From Flavobacteriales bacterium (lineage in GTDB: Bacteria; Bacteroidota; Bacteroidia; Flavobacteriales_F; PHOS-HE28), in the NCBI GenBank assembly GCA_023957375.1, contig JAMLHB010000002.1:1116001-1180000 (forward strand): a stretch of DNA of 64,000 bases, given 5' to 3'. The notes under the pieces were generated by a model. It saw only the letters and a program-made list of their open reading frames with translations. It had not been told where the DNA came from and did not search any database. Both the position numbers and the translations under genes were made by a program. Positions 38,528-45,910 of this stretch are shown piece after piece (position 1 is the stretch's first letter; each line of letters begins with the position of its first letter).

Positions 38528-39280
38528 ATGCGCATCCTCGGCGTGATCCCCGCCCGCTACTCCAGCACGCGCCTGCCGGGCAAGCCCTTGGTGGACATCG
38601 GGGGCAAAAGCATGGTGCAGCGCGTGCTGGAGCAGGCCCGGCAAAGCCGCACCTTGGCCGAGGTGGTGGTGGCCACCGATGATGCACGCATCGCGGACCA
38701 CGTGGCGGCCATTGGCGGGCGTGCGGTGCTTACTTCGCTCGGGCACCCCAGTGGCACGGACCGCTGCTGGGAGGCATGCACCAAGGCCGGGGGGGCTGCA
38801 TTTGACGGCGTGGTGAACATCCAGGGTGACGAACCCTTCATCGCACCCGCGCAGATCGATGAGCTGGCCGGGGTCCTCAAGGCGCCCGGAACAGCCATTG
38901 CCACCCTGGCGCAGGTGGTTGCCGATGACAGGGACCTGAACGACCCCGGCGAGGTGCTCATCACCGTGGACCGGAACATGAACGCGCTCTACTTCAGCCG
39001 GGCCGCGATCCCCTTCCTGCGGCACCCAGCGGCCGGGCCCAGGCATGGCCAATTCCGCTTTCTGAAGCACGTGGGCCTGTATGCCTACACGACGGAGGTG
39101 TTGGAACAGATCGTGCAGCTGCCCCCATCGCCGCTGGAGCTGGCCGAATCATTGGAACAACTGCGCTGGCTTGAAAATGGGATCGCCGTGCGGGTGGGGA
39201 TCACCAGCCATCCATCCTTCTGCATCGACACCGAACAGGACCTGGAACGGGCCCGCCAACGAATTGCCCGGGAAGGGTGA
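38528..39280 (+). CDS. kdsB: KdsB, CMP-KDO synthetase
   Basis: 250 residues. Activates 3-deoxy-D-manno-octulosonate with CTP for lipopolysaccharide core synthesis. Signatures: MRILGVIPARYSSTRLPGKP, ATDDARIADH, VVNIQGDEPFI and FLKHVGLYAYTTEVL. ATG 38528 is preferred over an overlapping TTG at 38519. Its presence supports a Gram-negative envelope with KDO-containing LPS. Confidence 0.97.
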   Translation: MRILGVIPARYSSTRLPGKPLVDIGGKSMVQRVLEQARQSRTLAEVVVATDDARIADHVAAIGGRAVLTSLGHPSGTDRCWEACTKAGGAAFDGVVNIQGDEPFIAPAQIDELAGVLKAPGTAIATLAQVVADDRDLNDPGEVLITVDRNMNALYFSRAAIPFLRHPAAGPRHGQFRFLKHVGLYAYTTEVLEQIVQLPPSPLELAESLEQLRWLENGIAVRVGITSHPSFCIDTEQDLERARQRIAREG

Positions 39281-39321
39281 AGGACTTTCAACACCGGAGG
39301 CCGGCCCTGCTGCCAATGGCT

Positions 39322-39329
39322 TAGTTTTG
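39322..39329 (+). promoter_or_regulatory. TAnnTTTG -7 element before the HU/SPOR gene
   Basis: TAGTTTTG, exact consensus, 9 bases before the ATG at 39339. Confidence 0.6.
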
Positions 39330-39338
39330 ACCCTGCCG

Positions 39339-40379
39339 ATGGCCATTGAGCGTTACCTCCACGACCTGCTTATTGAGCACGACTGTGTGGTCGTACCCGA
39401 TTTCGGCGGCTTCCTTACGCACTACCGGCCTGCGCGCTTGGACCTTCAGCGGCGCCTGGTCCATCCCCCGTCAAAAGACCTCAGCTTCAATCGCAAGCTG
39501 GTGCGCCAGGACGGCTTGCTGGAGGACCTGGTGATGCGGCGCGAGGGAACGGACTTCAACACGGCCAAGGCCAGGGTGGAGGAGGAGCGGCGCCGGTGGT
39601 GGCGCCAGCTCGAACAAGACGGCCGGCTGGAACTCCAGCGCGTGGGCACCTTTTTCCGCGATGCGGAAGGCAACCTCCAGTTTGAGCCCGACCGCCGGGT
39701 CAATTTCCTCAAGGATGCGTTCGGCCTCAGATCCGTGGAAGCCGTCCCCGTGCCCATCACCGTGGTGCCCGCCCCGAGTGCCGTGCCGGCCGCGGAAAAG
39801 GAACCCGTGGGAGAGGGAAGGAACAGGGCTTGGTACTTGGCCGCCGCCGCCATGGCCGCCATTGCCGTTACCGCCGCCACTTGGTATGTGATCGGCCTCT
39901 CCCCCAAGGCAGGACCGGTTGCGGAAAGTTTCGATCTGTTCCGGGGCACGGACCTGGCCCGTTACCGCATGCCTGAAGCACCCGCCATGGCCATGGCGCC
40001 CTGGGATGCCCTGGTTTGGTCACCGCCAAACGACGGACAGGGTGTGCAGCAATTGCCCATTGCCGGCCCGGATGCGCCCTTGGTGGCGGTGAACCTGGGC
40101 CAGGCGCCATCGAAGGCCGTACCCGAGAGCACGGCGGTGGCCACACCCTCGCCAAGTGCGCGGTTCCACATCATCGGCGGCTGCTTCCTGGAGAAGGAGA
40201 ACGCGGATCGTTTTGTGGCGGAACTGCAGGCCAAGGGCTTTGCCGCCGCCCTGATCGACCGCAAGGGCGGACTGTACCGCGTGGCGTACGGCAGCTATCC
40301 GCAGCGGGCCATGGCCTTGGAGGCATTGGCCGCCGTGCGCAAGGAGATCGCACCGGAAGCATGGCTATTGGCCAAGTGA
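39339..40379 (+). CDS. HU-CCDC81-like and SPOR domain membrane protein
   Basis: 346 residues. The N-terminal HU-like domain opens with IERYLHDLLIEHDCVVVPDF, then a single membrane helix (YLAAAAMAAIAVTAATWYVIG, about residues 166-186), a Pro/Ala-rich linker and a C-terminal SPOR domain (FHIIGGCFLEKENADRFVAE ... YRVAYGSYPQRAMAL). SPOR domains bind denuded peptidoglycan at division sites, so a role in cell division or envelope maintenance is likely. This domain pair is characteristic of Bacteroidota. ATG 39339 is supported by the promoter 9 bases upstream. Confidence 0.9.
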   Translation: MAIERYLHDLLIEHDCVVVPDFGGFLTHYRPARLDLQRRLVHPPSKDLSFNRKLVRQDGLLEDLVMRREGTDFNTAKARVEEERRRWWRQLEQDGRLELQRVGTFFRDAEGNLQFEPDRRVNFLKDAFGLRSVEAVPVPITVVPAPSAVPAAEKEPVGEGRNRAWYLAAAAMAAIAVTAATWYVIGLSPKAGPVAESFDLFRGTDLARYRMPEAPAMAMAPWDALVWSPPNDGQGVQQLPIAGPDAPLVAVNLGQAPSKAVPESTAVATPSPSARFHIIGGCFLEKENADRFVAELQAKGFAAALIDRKGGLYRVAYGSYPQRAMALEALAAVRKEIAPEAWLLAK

Positions 40380-40441
40380 ACCCGATGGCCAAGTGGCATG
40401 CTGCTTGCTGGGCGGGCACCGGTATTTATTCATCACGAACC

Positions 40442-41089
40442 ATGAGAACGACGATCTTGATCGCGGCCATTGCAGGGTTGTCCGCATTCAGCAACGCACA
40501 GGTGGTGCTCACACCTCCGGCACGAACGATCAACACCGGCAAAGCAGAGGTCACGTGCGTGGCCATTGCGCCGAAGGGGGATCGGATCCTGGTGGGCACG
40601 GCACGCGGCGCCCAGTTGTACGATATCGCGAGCGGCAAACGCGTGGTGGCCTTTCCGTATGATGAGGACGGAAGCGGCGTGGTGTACCATGCGGCCTTCA
40701 ATGAGAACGGCGAGTACGTTGTGCTGATCGGGTTCGCGGGAACGCGCGAGGTATGGGATGTGAAGAACGGCAAGCAGGACAAAATGCTCGCCAAGCACCG
40801 CTGGATCCCCGACGCCATCCGCACGCGTGGGCTCGGATTGAAGAAGGGGAACTCGGAGTTCGACCGCTTCTACCAGCAGGCTGAAGCGGAACATGACGGC
40901 ATCACGGCCCGTGCCGGGAAGAATGGTGAGGTGGTGTTCATTGATGCCGACGGCAATGCCGTGCAAAGCCTGGCCTACCCGGAGAACAAGGACCAGCACC
41001 ACCGTGCACCATGCCTGTTCCACGGGGGGCAGTTCATCACCGGCACGGACGACGGGCGCGTACTCTTTTACGACCTGGTGAAGCGCTGA
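40442..41089 (+). CDS. Exported WD40-like repeat protein, function unknown
   Basis: 215 residues. Signal peptide (TILIAAIAGLSAFSNAQ) followed by repeats of the beta-propeller type: VTCVAIAPKGDRILVGTARG, then VYHAAFNENGEYVVLIG with TREVWDVKNGK, and a last GGQFITGTDDGRVLFYDL. Too short for a full seven-bladed propeller. It converges on the HemJ-like gene with a 7-base gap. I cannot assign a function. Confidence 0.7.
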   Translation: MRTTILIAAIAGLSAFSNAQVVLTPPARTINTGKAEVTCVAIAPKGDRILVGTARGAQLYDIASGKRVVAFPYDEDGSGVVYHAAFNENGEYVVLIGFAGTREVWDVKNGKQDKMLAKHRWIPDAIRTRGLGLKKGNSEFDRFYQQAEAEHDGITARAGKNGEVVFIDADGNAVQSLAYPENKDQHHRAPCLFHGGQFITGTDDGRVLFYDLVKR

Positions 41090-41096
41090 GCACGGA

Positions 41097-41669
41097 TCAT
41101 CCGCCCACCCCTGGATCGCCCGGGCCGGGAGGGGCAGGGACCTTGGAGCTGCGTGCCTTGGCGGCGGCATAGCCGGCCACCACCAGCATCAGCAGGCCGA
41201 TCAGCGCCAAGTACCACTGCACGGCCTTGAAGGTGGAGAGGAAGACGACCAGCACCAGCAGCAGCACGGCCAATTGCGCCCACAACGTCAGCGCGAACAA
41301 CCCCCATGCGCGCCCATTGCCACGCAGTTTGCGGTAGATCTGCTGGTCCATCAGGTGGTAGGCGAACACCAGCACGGTGAGTTCCAACTTCACCTGCATC
41401 CAGGATTCCGCCAACAGCGACGGTTGCAGCCACAGCATCCAGCCCCCGAAGAGGATCATCAACAGCAGGGAAGGCCAGGCGACCATGTAGAGCAGTTGCC
41501 TGCCGGAAGCCATGTATTGCGCCATGAGGATGGTACGTGCGGGCTCAGCCTTCCCTTGGGCTTGTCGGTGCAGGATGAACAACCTCAGCAACCAGAAGGT
41601 CCCCGTGAAAAAGGTGACCATGAACACCAAGTGCAGGGCCAACAGGGCCGGGTACCAATGGGGAAGCAT
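41097..41669 (-). CDS. HemJ/CopD-like membrane protein
   Basis: 190 residues with about four membrane helices. LALHLVFMVTFFTGTFWLLRLFILH matches the first helix of HemJ-type protoporphyrinogen oxidases (HxxFxxTxFxGxF-x-RLF), with the invariant His present. The central W-x-x-x-KLEL-x-VLVFAYHLM segment also fits. If HemJ, it oxidises protoporphyrinogen IX in heme synthesis; no other heme genes are adjacent. The start at 41669 sits 4 bases after a TATCTTTC promoter-like element. A Pro/Gly-rich tail ends the protein. Confidence 0.75.
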   Translation of the reverse strand: MLPHWYPALLALHLVFMVTFFTGTFWLLRLFILHRQAQGKAEPARTILMAQYMASGRQLLYMVAWPSLLLMILFGGWMLWLQPSLLAESWMQVKLELTVLVFAYHLMDQQIYRKLRGNGRAWGLFALTLWAQLAVLLLVLVVFLSTFKAVQWYLALIGLLMLVVAGYAAAKARSSKVPAPPGPGDPGVGG

Positions 41670-41673
41670 GGGT

Positions 41674-41681
41674 GAAAGATA
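41674..41681 (-). promoter_or_regulatory. -7 element of the HemJ-like gene
   Basis: TATCTTTC on the minus strand, one mismatch from TAnnTTTG, with only 4 bases to the start codon. This implies a leaderless or nearly leaderless message. Confidence 0.5.
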
Positions 41682-41742
41682 GGAACCTGGCAAGGCTATC
41701 GGGTCTTAATCCATGCGCCTGGCGGCCCATCCACACACTGCC

Positions 41743-41860
41743 TTGAACCACGGGTCCACACGCCCCGGTGCCTGCCGGGGGAACACGGATAGGGAAGGTT
41801 AGTTTGCTTGGCAGGTGGGTCCGTGATCCGTGTTCATCGGTGTCCATCCGTGGTTTGAAT
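41743..41860. repeat. Imperfect ACGGAT-type inverted repeat
   Basis: Left arm starts TTGAACCACGGGTCCACAC (41743-41761); the right arm ends with the near-complement GTGTCCATCCGTGGTTTGAA around 41840-41859. Additional GAACACGGAT (about 41781) and ATCCGTGTTC (about 41826) units lie inside in opposite orientations. Same unit type as the repeat at 33807. Confidence 0.75.
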
Positions 41861-41974
41861 CCTATTGGAAGCCGCGCCGGCAGGGCGCGTTAGACCTGAT
41901 GGCCCCTGAGGAACCTGGCGGGCCACCGAATGGCACGGCCGGTCGGAGGTACCTTCGCGCAGCGAAAGCGACAC

Positions 41975-42484
41975 ATGGAAGCCAAACCTACCACCCTCAG
42001 TTATGTGGAGACCACCAACATGGTCCTGCCCAACGACACCAACACCCTGGGCCACCTCTTTGGCGGGCAATTGCTGAAATGGCTGGACATGAACTGCGCC
42101 ATCAGCGCCGGGCGGCATGCCAACCGGATATGCGTTACCGCAGCGGTGAACAACGTCAGCTTCGACGTTCCCATCAAGCTGGGCGACCTGGTGATCATCA
42201 AGTCGCATGTCAGCCGCACCTTCCGCACCAGCATGGAGGTTTGGGCGGACGTGTGGACGGAGAACCAAGTCTCGCGCAAGCTCACCAAGTGCAACAGCGC
42301 GATCTACACCTTCGTGGCCGTGGGTGCGGACGGCAAGCCGACGGAGGTTCCAGCGGTGATCCCGGTAACGGATGAGGAAAAGGAGCGTTACCAAGGTGCC
42401 TTGCGCCGCAGGCAACTGCGGTTGGTGCTGGCCGGCAAGATGAAGCCGGAAGAAGCCACGGAGCTGCGCTCAATTTTCCCCTGA
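41975..42484 (+). CDS. Acyl-CoA thioesterase, hotdog fold
   Basis: 169 residues. VLPNDTNTLGHLFGGQLLKWLD is the hotdog-fold thioesterase signature (N-x-x-GH-x-FGG), and the second half has KLTKCNSAIYTFVAV. It hydrolyses acyl-CoA; chain-length preference cannot be read. ATG 41975 is chosen; the frame is open further upstream through the -7 element. It overlaps the end of the convergent glycosyltransferase gene by 15 bases. Confidence 0.9.
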   Translation: MEAKPTTLSYVETTNMVLPNDTNTLGHLFGGQLLKWLDMNCAISAGRHANRICVTAAVNNVSFDVPIKLGDLVIIKSHVSRTFRTSMEVWADVWTENQVSRKLTKCNSAIYTFVAVGADGKPTEVPAVIPVTDEEKERYQGALRRRQLRLVLAGKMKPEEATELRSIFP

Positions 42485-43480
42485 GGCGGCTGCTTGGGGC
42501 CGGCCTGCACGCGTCCACTCGGCGATCTGTTCCAGGTCCTGGTTTTCCATGCAGCGGAAGTGGCCCTTGGGGCAGCGGTCGAACCCGATCTTGGAGCAAG
42601 GACGGCAATCCAGGCCTTTCACCTCGCTGATGTGCACCCGTTCCGGATGCTGCGGGATGTAAGGTCCCATGCCGAATTCGGGCACGGTGTTGCCCCACAC
42701 GCTCACCAGGTTCTTCCTGAACGCACTTGCCACGTGCATGGCCCCGCTGTCATGGGCGATCACACTGTTGGCTTGCCGGATCAAGGAAGCGGAGCCCAGC
42801 AGGTCATACTTACCGGTGGCATCATAGGCGCGTGCACCCACGGCATTGGCAATGGCGCGGCCAACGATCTTGTCATCGGGCCCGCCGATGACCACCACGG
42901 GTCCGCTGAGCTTTTTCGCCAGCGCGATCAGCTTGTGCCGGGGCAGCCGCTTGGTGAAGTGCCCGGCACCGATGCACAAGGCGATGTAACCGTTGCGGTG
43001 CGTGGCGGGCAAGGCGGAGGGCGCTATTTCCTTTTCCGACGGAATGAACAAGTCCAGCCCCAGGCCGTCGTTCTTCACGCCCAGGTGCGCTACGGTGGCC
43101 AAGTAGCGATCCACAATGTGGATGCGAGGCAGTTTATCTACCTTGAAGTTGACCAGCAGCCACTTCTCCCAATTTAGCTTCGCGAAGCTCTTCGCCCGTG
43201 CACCTAAGGCGAGTTTCACCCGCAGGGTGCGCAGGTTGTGGTGCAGGTCCACCACCAGGTCGAACCGCTCTTGCTTCAACACCCTGATCGTTGCGCCAAG
43301 GTCGTCCTTCAGAACATGCACGTGGTCCACATAGGGGGAATGCGCAACCAGTTCGCGAAAGGCGTCCTTGGTGAGGAAGTGGACCTCCGCCCCCGGAACT
43401 TGCTGCTTGAGGCATCGCAACACCGGCGAGGTGAGAATGATGTCGCCGATGGAACTGAAGCGGATGACCAGGATCTTCAT
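42470..43480 (-). CDS. Glycosyltransferase family 9 (LPS heptosyltransferase type)
   Basis: 336 residues. MKILVIRFSSIGDIILTSPV opens the GT9 fold, with VIGGPDD and HDSGAMHVASAFRKNLVSVWG near the ADP-heptose site. It probably adds a heptose or related sugar to lipopolysaccharide core; the exact acceptor is unknown. A TACCTTTG element 11 bases upstream of the start is its promoter. Confidence 0.92.
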   Translation of the reverse strand: MKILVIRFSSIGDIILTSPVLRCLKQQVPGAEVHFLTKDAFRELVAHSPYVDHVHVLKDDLGATIRVLKQERFDLVVDLHHNLRTLRVKLALGARAKSFAKLNWEKWLLVNFKVDKLPRIHIVDRYLATVAHLGVKNDGLGLDLFIPSEKEIAPSALPATHRNGYIALCIGAGHFTKRLPRHKLIALAKKLSGPVVVIGGPDDKIVGRAIANAVGARAYDATGKYDLLGSASLIRQANSVIAHDSGAMHVASAFRKNLVSVWGNTVPEFGMGPYIPQHPERVHISEVKGLDCRPCSKIGFDRCPKGHFRCMENQDLEQIAEWTRAGRPQAAASGEN

Positions 43481-43491
43481 GCAAGCGGGCG

Positions 43492-43499
43492 CAAAGGTA
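43492..43499 (-). promoter_or_regulatory. TAnnTTTG -7 element of the GT9 gene
   Basis: TACCTTTG on the minus strand, exact consensus, 11 bases before the start at 43480. Confidence 0.6.
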
Positions 43500-43541
43500 C
43501 TGGCCGCCTTGTCGTACTTTCATGAAAGCCGCACCTTTGCA

Positions 43542-43549
43542 GTACTTTG
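43542..43549 (+). promoter_or_regulatory. -7-like element before tatD
   Basis: GTACTTTG, a one-base-shorter variant (TAnTTTG), 20 bases before the tatD ATG and divergent from the GT9 promoter. The same TACTTTG form appears before the S9 peptidase gene. Confidence 0.4.
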
Positions 43550-43569
43550 CACGACCGTGTTTTCAGCGC

Positions 43570-44337
43570 ATGTACATCGACACGCACACACACCTCTACC
43601 ACAAACAGTTCGACCAGGACCGCAACGAAATGGTGCGGCGGGCGCTGGATGCCGGCGTTCACAAACTGTTCCTGCCGAACATCGACATCACCAGCGTGGA
43701 AGCACTGCACACGATGTGCGACGAGCACCCGGATACCTGCTTCCCCATGATGGGCCTGCATCCGTGTTCCGTTGGAGAAGATCCCAACCGCGACCTGGCC
43801 GAGGTGGAGCGCCTGCTGGGCACGGGGCGTTACTGGGCCGTGGGCGAGATCGGCATCGACCTGCACTGGGACAAGACCTGGATCGAACAACAGAAGGATG
43901 TTTTCCGGCGGCAAGTGCGGTGGGCGAAAGACCTGGCCCTGCCCGTGGTGATCCATTGCCGCGAGAGCTTTGAGGAAGTAATGGCCATTGTGGAGGAGGA
44001 GAACAACGAGCATCTTACCGGCGTGTTCCATTGCTTCACGGGCACGGAAGAGGAAGCACGGCGCGTGATCGGACTTGGCGGCTTCAAACTGGGCATCGGC
44101 GGGGTGATCACCTACCCCAAGAGCGGCCTTGCGGAAACCATGGCCCTGGTGGGCGCCGCGCACTGTGTGCTGGAAACCGATTCACCCTACCTGGCTCCGG
44201 TGCCCTACCGCGGCAAGCGTAACGAGAGTAGCTACATCCCGCACATCGCTGAAGCCTTGGCCGCCGCGGTAGGCCTGCCCGTGAAGGAAGTGGCCCGCAT
44301 CACCACGGCCAACGCCGAGCAGCTCTTCGAGGAATGA
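43570..44337 (+). CDS. tatD: TatD-family metal-dependent DNase
   Basis: 255 residues. Metal-binding THTHLYHK at the start, GLHPCSV, GEIGIDLHWD, VIHCRESF, FHCFTGTEEE and the C-terminal ETDSPYLAPVPYRGKRNE. TatD proteins are 3'-5' exonucleases linked to DNA repair and quality control. ATG 43570 matches the family N-terminus. The stop overlaps the asparaginase start in ATGA. Confidence 0.95.
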   Translation: MYIDTHTHLYHKQFDQDRNEMVRRALDAGVHKLFLPNIDITSVEALHTMCDEHPDTCFPMMGLHPCSVGEDPNRDLAEVERLLGTGRYWAVGEIGIDLHWDKTWIEQQKDVFRRQVRWAKDLALPVVIHCRESFEEVMAIVEEENNEHLTGVFHCFTGTEEEARRVIGLGGFKLGIGGVITYPKSGLAETMALVGAAHCVLETDSPYLAPVPYRGKRNESSYIPHIAEALAAAVGLPVKEVARITTANAEQLFEE

Positions 44338-45362
44338 GCCGCCCCAAAGTCCTCTTGATCTACACCGGCGGCACCATTGGCATGGTGGCCGATGCCCGCA
44401 CCGGCGCCTTGATGGCCGTGGACCTGGACCACTTGGAGGAACAGGTGCCCGAACTGGTGCGCATGGGCGTGGAACTGGGAACCGTATCCTTCGGCACGCC
44501 GATCGACAGCAGCGACATGCATCCGGAGCATTGGCTGCGCATGGCGGCCATCATCGGGGAGCATTACGAAGCCCATGATGGGTTCGTGATCCTGCACGGC
44601 AGCGATACCATGGCTTACACCGCCAGCGCCCTCAGCTTCCTGCTGGAGAACCTGTCCAAGCCGGTGGTCCTGACCGGGAGCCAACTCCCGCTGGGCACCA
44701 TCCGCACGGACGGCAAGGAGAACCTGATCACCGCCATTGAGGTCGCCGCCGCGAAGGAAAACGGTGTGCCGCTGGTGAGCGAAGTGGCCGTGTACTTTGA
44801 ATACAGCCTGTACCGCGGCAACCGCACCGTGAAGGTGCATGCCGAGCGCTTCGAGGCTTTCCGCTCGCCCAATTGGCCGGTACTGGCCGAAGCGGGCACG
44901 CACATCCGCTACGACAGGGCTGCGTTGCTGCGCCATTGCAGCGGGCCGTTCAAGGTACATGGTCAAATGGACAACGGCGTGGGCGTGATGCGGCTGTTCC
45001 CTGGAATCCGCACGGCCTGGGCTGAAGCGCTGCTGCGCGATCCCGGCCTCAAGGCCGTGGTACTGGAGACCTTCGGCAGCGGCAACGGCCCCATGGACAA
45101 GGAGTTCCTGGAGGTGCTGCGCGAAGCCCGCAAGCGCGGCATCGTGCTGGTGAACGTCACCCAATGCGTGGGCGGCCGCGTGGAACAGGGCCGCTACCAG
45201 ACCAGCCGTGCCCTGATGGACATGGGCGTGGCAAGCGGCCACGACCTCACCACCGAGGCGGCCATCACCAAGTTGATGTTTCTGCTGGGGCGGGGCCTGG
45301 GGCCGGAAGAAGTGGCCCGAATGATGGAACAGCCCTTGTGCGGCGAACTGTCGGTTCGGTAG
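44334..45362 (+). CDS. L-asparaginase, type I
   Basis: 342 residues. Catalytic Thr region IYTGGTIGMV, substrate region HGSDTMAYTASALSFLLENL and GSQLPLGTIRTDGKENL. Hydrolyses asparagine to aspartate and ammonia. There is no signal peptide, so it is the cytoplasmic type. Translationally coupled to tatD by a 4-base overlap. A hairpin (CCGCATCC/GGATGCGG, 45388-45406) follows. Confidence 0.94.
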   Translation: MSRPKVLLIYTGGTIGMVADARTGALMAVDLDHLEEQVPELVRMGVELGTVSFGTPIDSSDMHPEHWLRMAAIIGEHYEAHDGFVILHGSDTMAYTASALSFLLENLSKPVVLTGSQLPLGTIRTDGKENLITAIEVAAAKENGVPLVSEVAVYFEYSLYRGNRTVKVHAERFEAFRSPNWPVLAEAGTHIRYDRAALLRHCSGPFKVHGQMDNGVGVMRLFPGIRTAWAEALLRDPGLKAVVLETFGSGNGPMDKEFLEVLREARKRGIVLVNVTQCVGGRVEQGRYQTSRALMDMGVASGHDLTTEAAITKLMFLLGRGLGPEEVARMMEQPLCGELSVR

Positions 45363-45387
45363 GGGATGGAGGTATTACATTCGCGGC

Positions 45388-45406
45388 CCGCATCCCCCGG
45401 ATGCGG
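45388..45406 (+). terminator. Hairpin between asparaginase gene and tRNA-Ser
   Basis: Perfect 8-bp stem CCGCATCC/GGATGCGG with a CCC loop, six bases before the tRNA. It could end the asparaginase transcript or act as a tRNA leader structure. Confidence 0.45.
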
Positions 45407-45412
45407 CACATT

Positions 45413-45502
45413 GGAGAAGTGGCCGAGTGGTTTAAGGCGCACGCCTGGAAAGTGTGTTTACCTGAAAGGGTAACGGGGGTTCGAATCCCTCCTTCTCCGC
45501 CA
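45413..45502 (+). tRNA. tRNA-Ser (anticodon GGA)
   Basis: Acceptor arm GGAGAAG (45413-45419) pairs with CTTCTCC (45492-45498), followed by discriminator G and an encoded CCA. The anticodon loop CTGGAAA gives anticodon GGA at 45447-45449. The variable arm (TTTACCTGAAAGGGTAAC region) is long, as in class II serine tRNAs, and the T-arm reads GGGGGTTCGAATCCCTC. It reads UCC and UCU codons. Confidence 0.95.
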
Positions 45503-45522
45503 ACGCTGCCCGCGAAGCGGGC

Positions 45523-45582
45523 GATAAATGCCAAAGGCCGGATGCCGAGCTTGCTCGAAGCATCCGGCCTTTGGCATTTATC
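45523..45582 (+). terminator. Long hairpin after tRNA-Ser
   Basis: Arms 45523-45545 and 45560-45582 are perfectly complementary over 23 bases (GATAAATGCCAAAGGCC...). The loop contains a further CGAGC/GCTCG pairing. It probably terminates the tRNA transcript, though no T run follows. Confidence 0.6.
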
Positions 45583-45805
45583 CGTGGCCGCGCAGCGGCC
45601 GCAGCGTTGAAGCCACCCCCCCCCAGGGATGGCGCGCCTCGCGCAATCCCTCCCCCTTCAGGGAAAGCCCGCCTCGGGCAATCCCTCCGAGGATTCGGAT
45701 GCCGAGCTTGCTCGAAGCATCCGGCCTTTGGCATTTATCCGTGGCCGCGCAGCGGCCGCAGCGTTGAAGCCACCCCCCTCAGGGATGGTGCGCCTCGCGC
45801 AATCC
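45539..45805. repeat. Tandem duplication of about 110 bp, offset 157 bp
   Basis: The segment from CGGATGCCGAGCTTGCTCGA (45539) to about 45649 recurs at 45696-45805 with a few changes and a shorter C run. The second copy lacks the 5' arm of the big hairpin but keeps the GGATGC/GCATCC part. Confidence 0.85.
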
Positions 45806-45813
45806 AATTCAAA

Positions 45814-45874
45814 TTCAATGGACTTCCAATAGACCCCAATGGACGCGAATTCGCGTCCATCAACGTCCATTGAA
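45814..45874. repeat. AATGGAC-type palindromic repeat upstream of dusB
   Basis: Outer arms TTCAATGGAC (45814-45823) and GTCCATTGAA (45865-45874) are perfect complements. Inside is a perfect 22-base palindrome at 45839-45860 centred on GCGAATTCGC. Unit motif AATGGAC occurs twice left and inverted twice right. Confidence 0.85.
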
Positions 45875-45892
45875 CCCGCCCCTTGCACCCCA

Positions 45893-45900
45893 TACTTTTG
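45893..45900 (+). promoter_or_regulatory. TAnnTTTG -7 element before dusB
   Basis: TACTTTTG, exact consensus, 10 bases before the dusB ATG. Confidence 0.65.
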
Positions 45901-45910
45901 CAATCGCCCC

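Larger units (their letters stand above)
41670..41974. other. Divergent gap with an imperfect ACGGAT-type inverted repeat
   Basis: 305 bases between the divergent HemJ-like and thioesterase genes. It carries the two promoters (TATCTTTC minus at 41674-41681; TACCTTCG plus at 41950-41957) and, between 41743 and 41860, an imperfect inverted repeat with an inner CCCCGG/CCGGGG hairpin. No coding sequence is recognised. Confidence 0.7.
45503..45910. other. Repeat-filled gap between tRNA-Ser and dusB
   Basis: 408 bases with no gene. It holds a 23-bp hairpin directly after the tRNA, a roughly 110-bp imperfect tandem duplication (copies about 45539-45649 and 45696-45805), CCTC-GCGC and CCTC-GGGC variants of a small palindrome between them, an AATGGAC-type inverted repeat (45814-45874) and the dusB promoter (45893-45900). 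Confidence 0.8.

Noticed and set aside
45265-45534. Short frames antisense to tRNA-Ser (containing EGGIRTP-type sequence)
   Set aside because: A well-known artefact of translating the reverse strand of a serine tRNA; the tRNA explains the sequence.
45539-45805. CRISPR or integron-like array near tRNA-Ser
   Set aside because: Only two imperfect copies, with no spacers, integrase or cassette genes.
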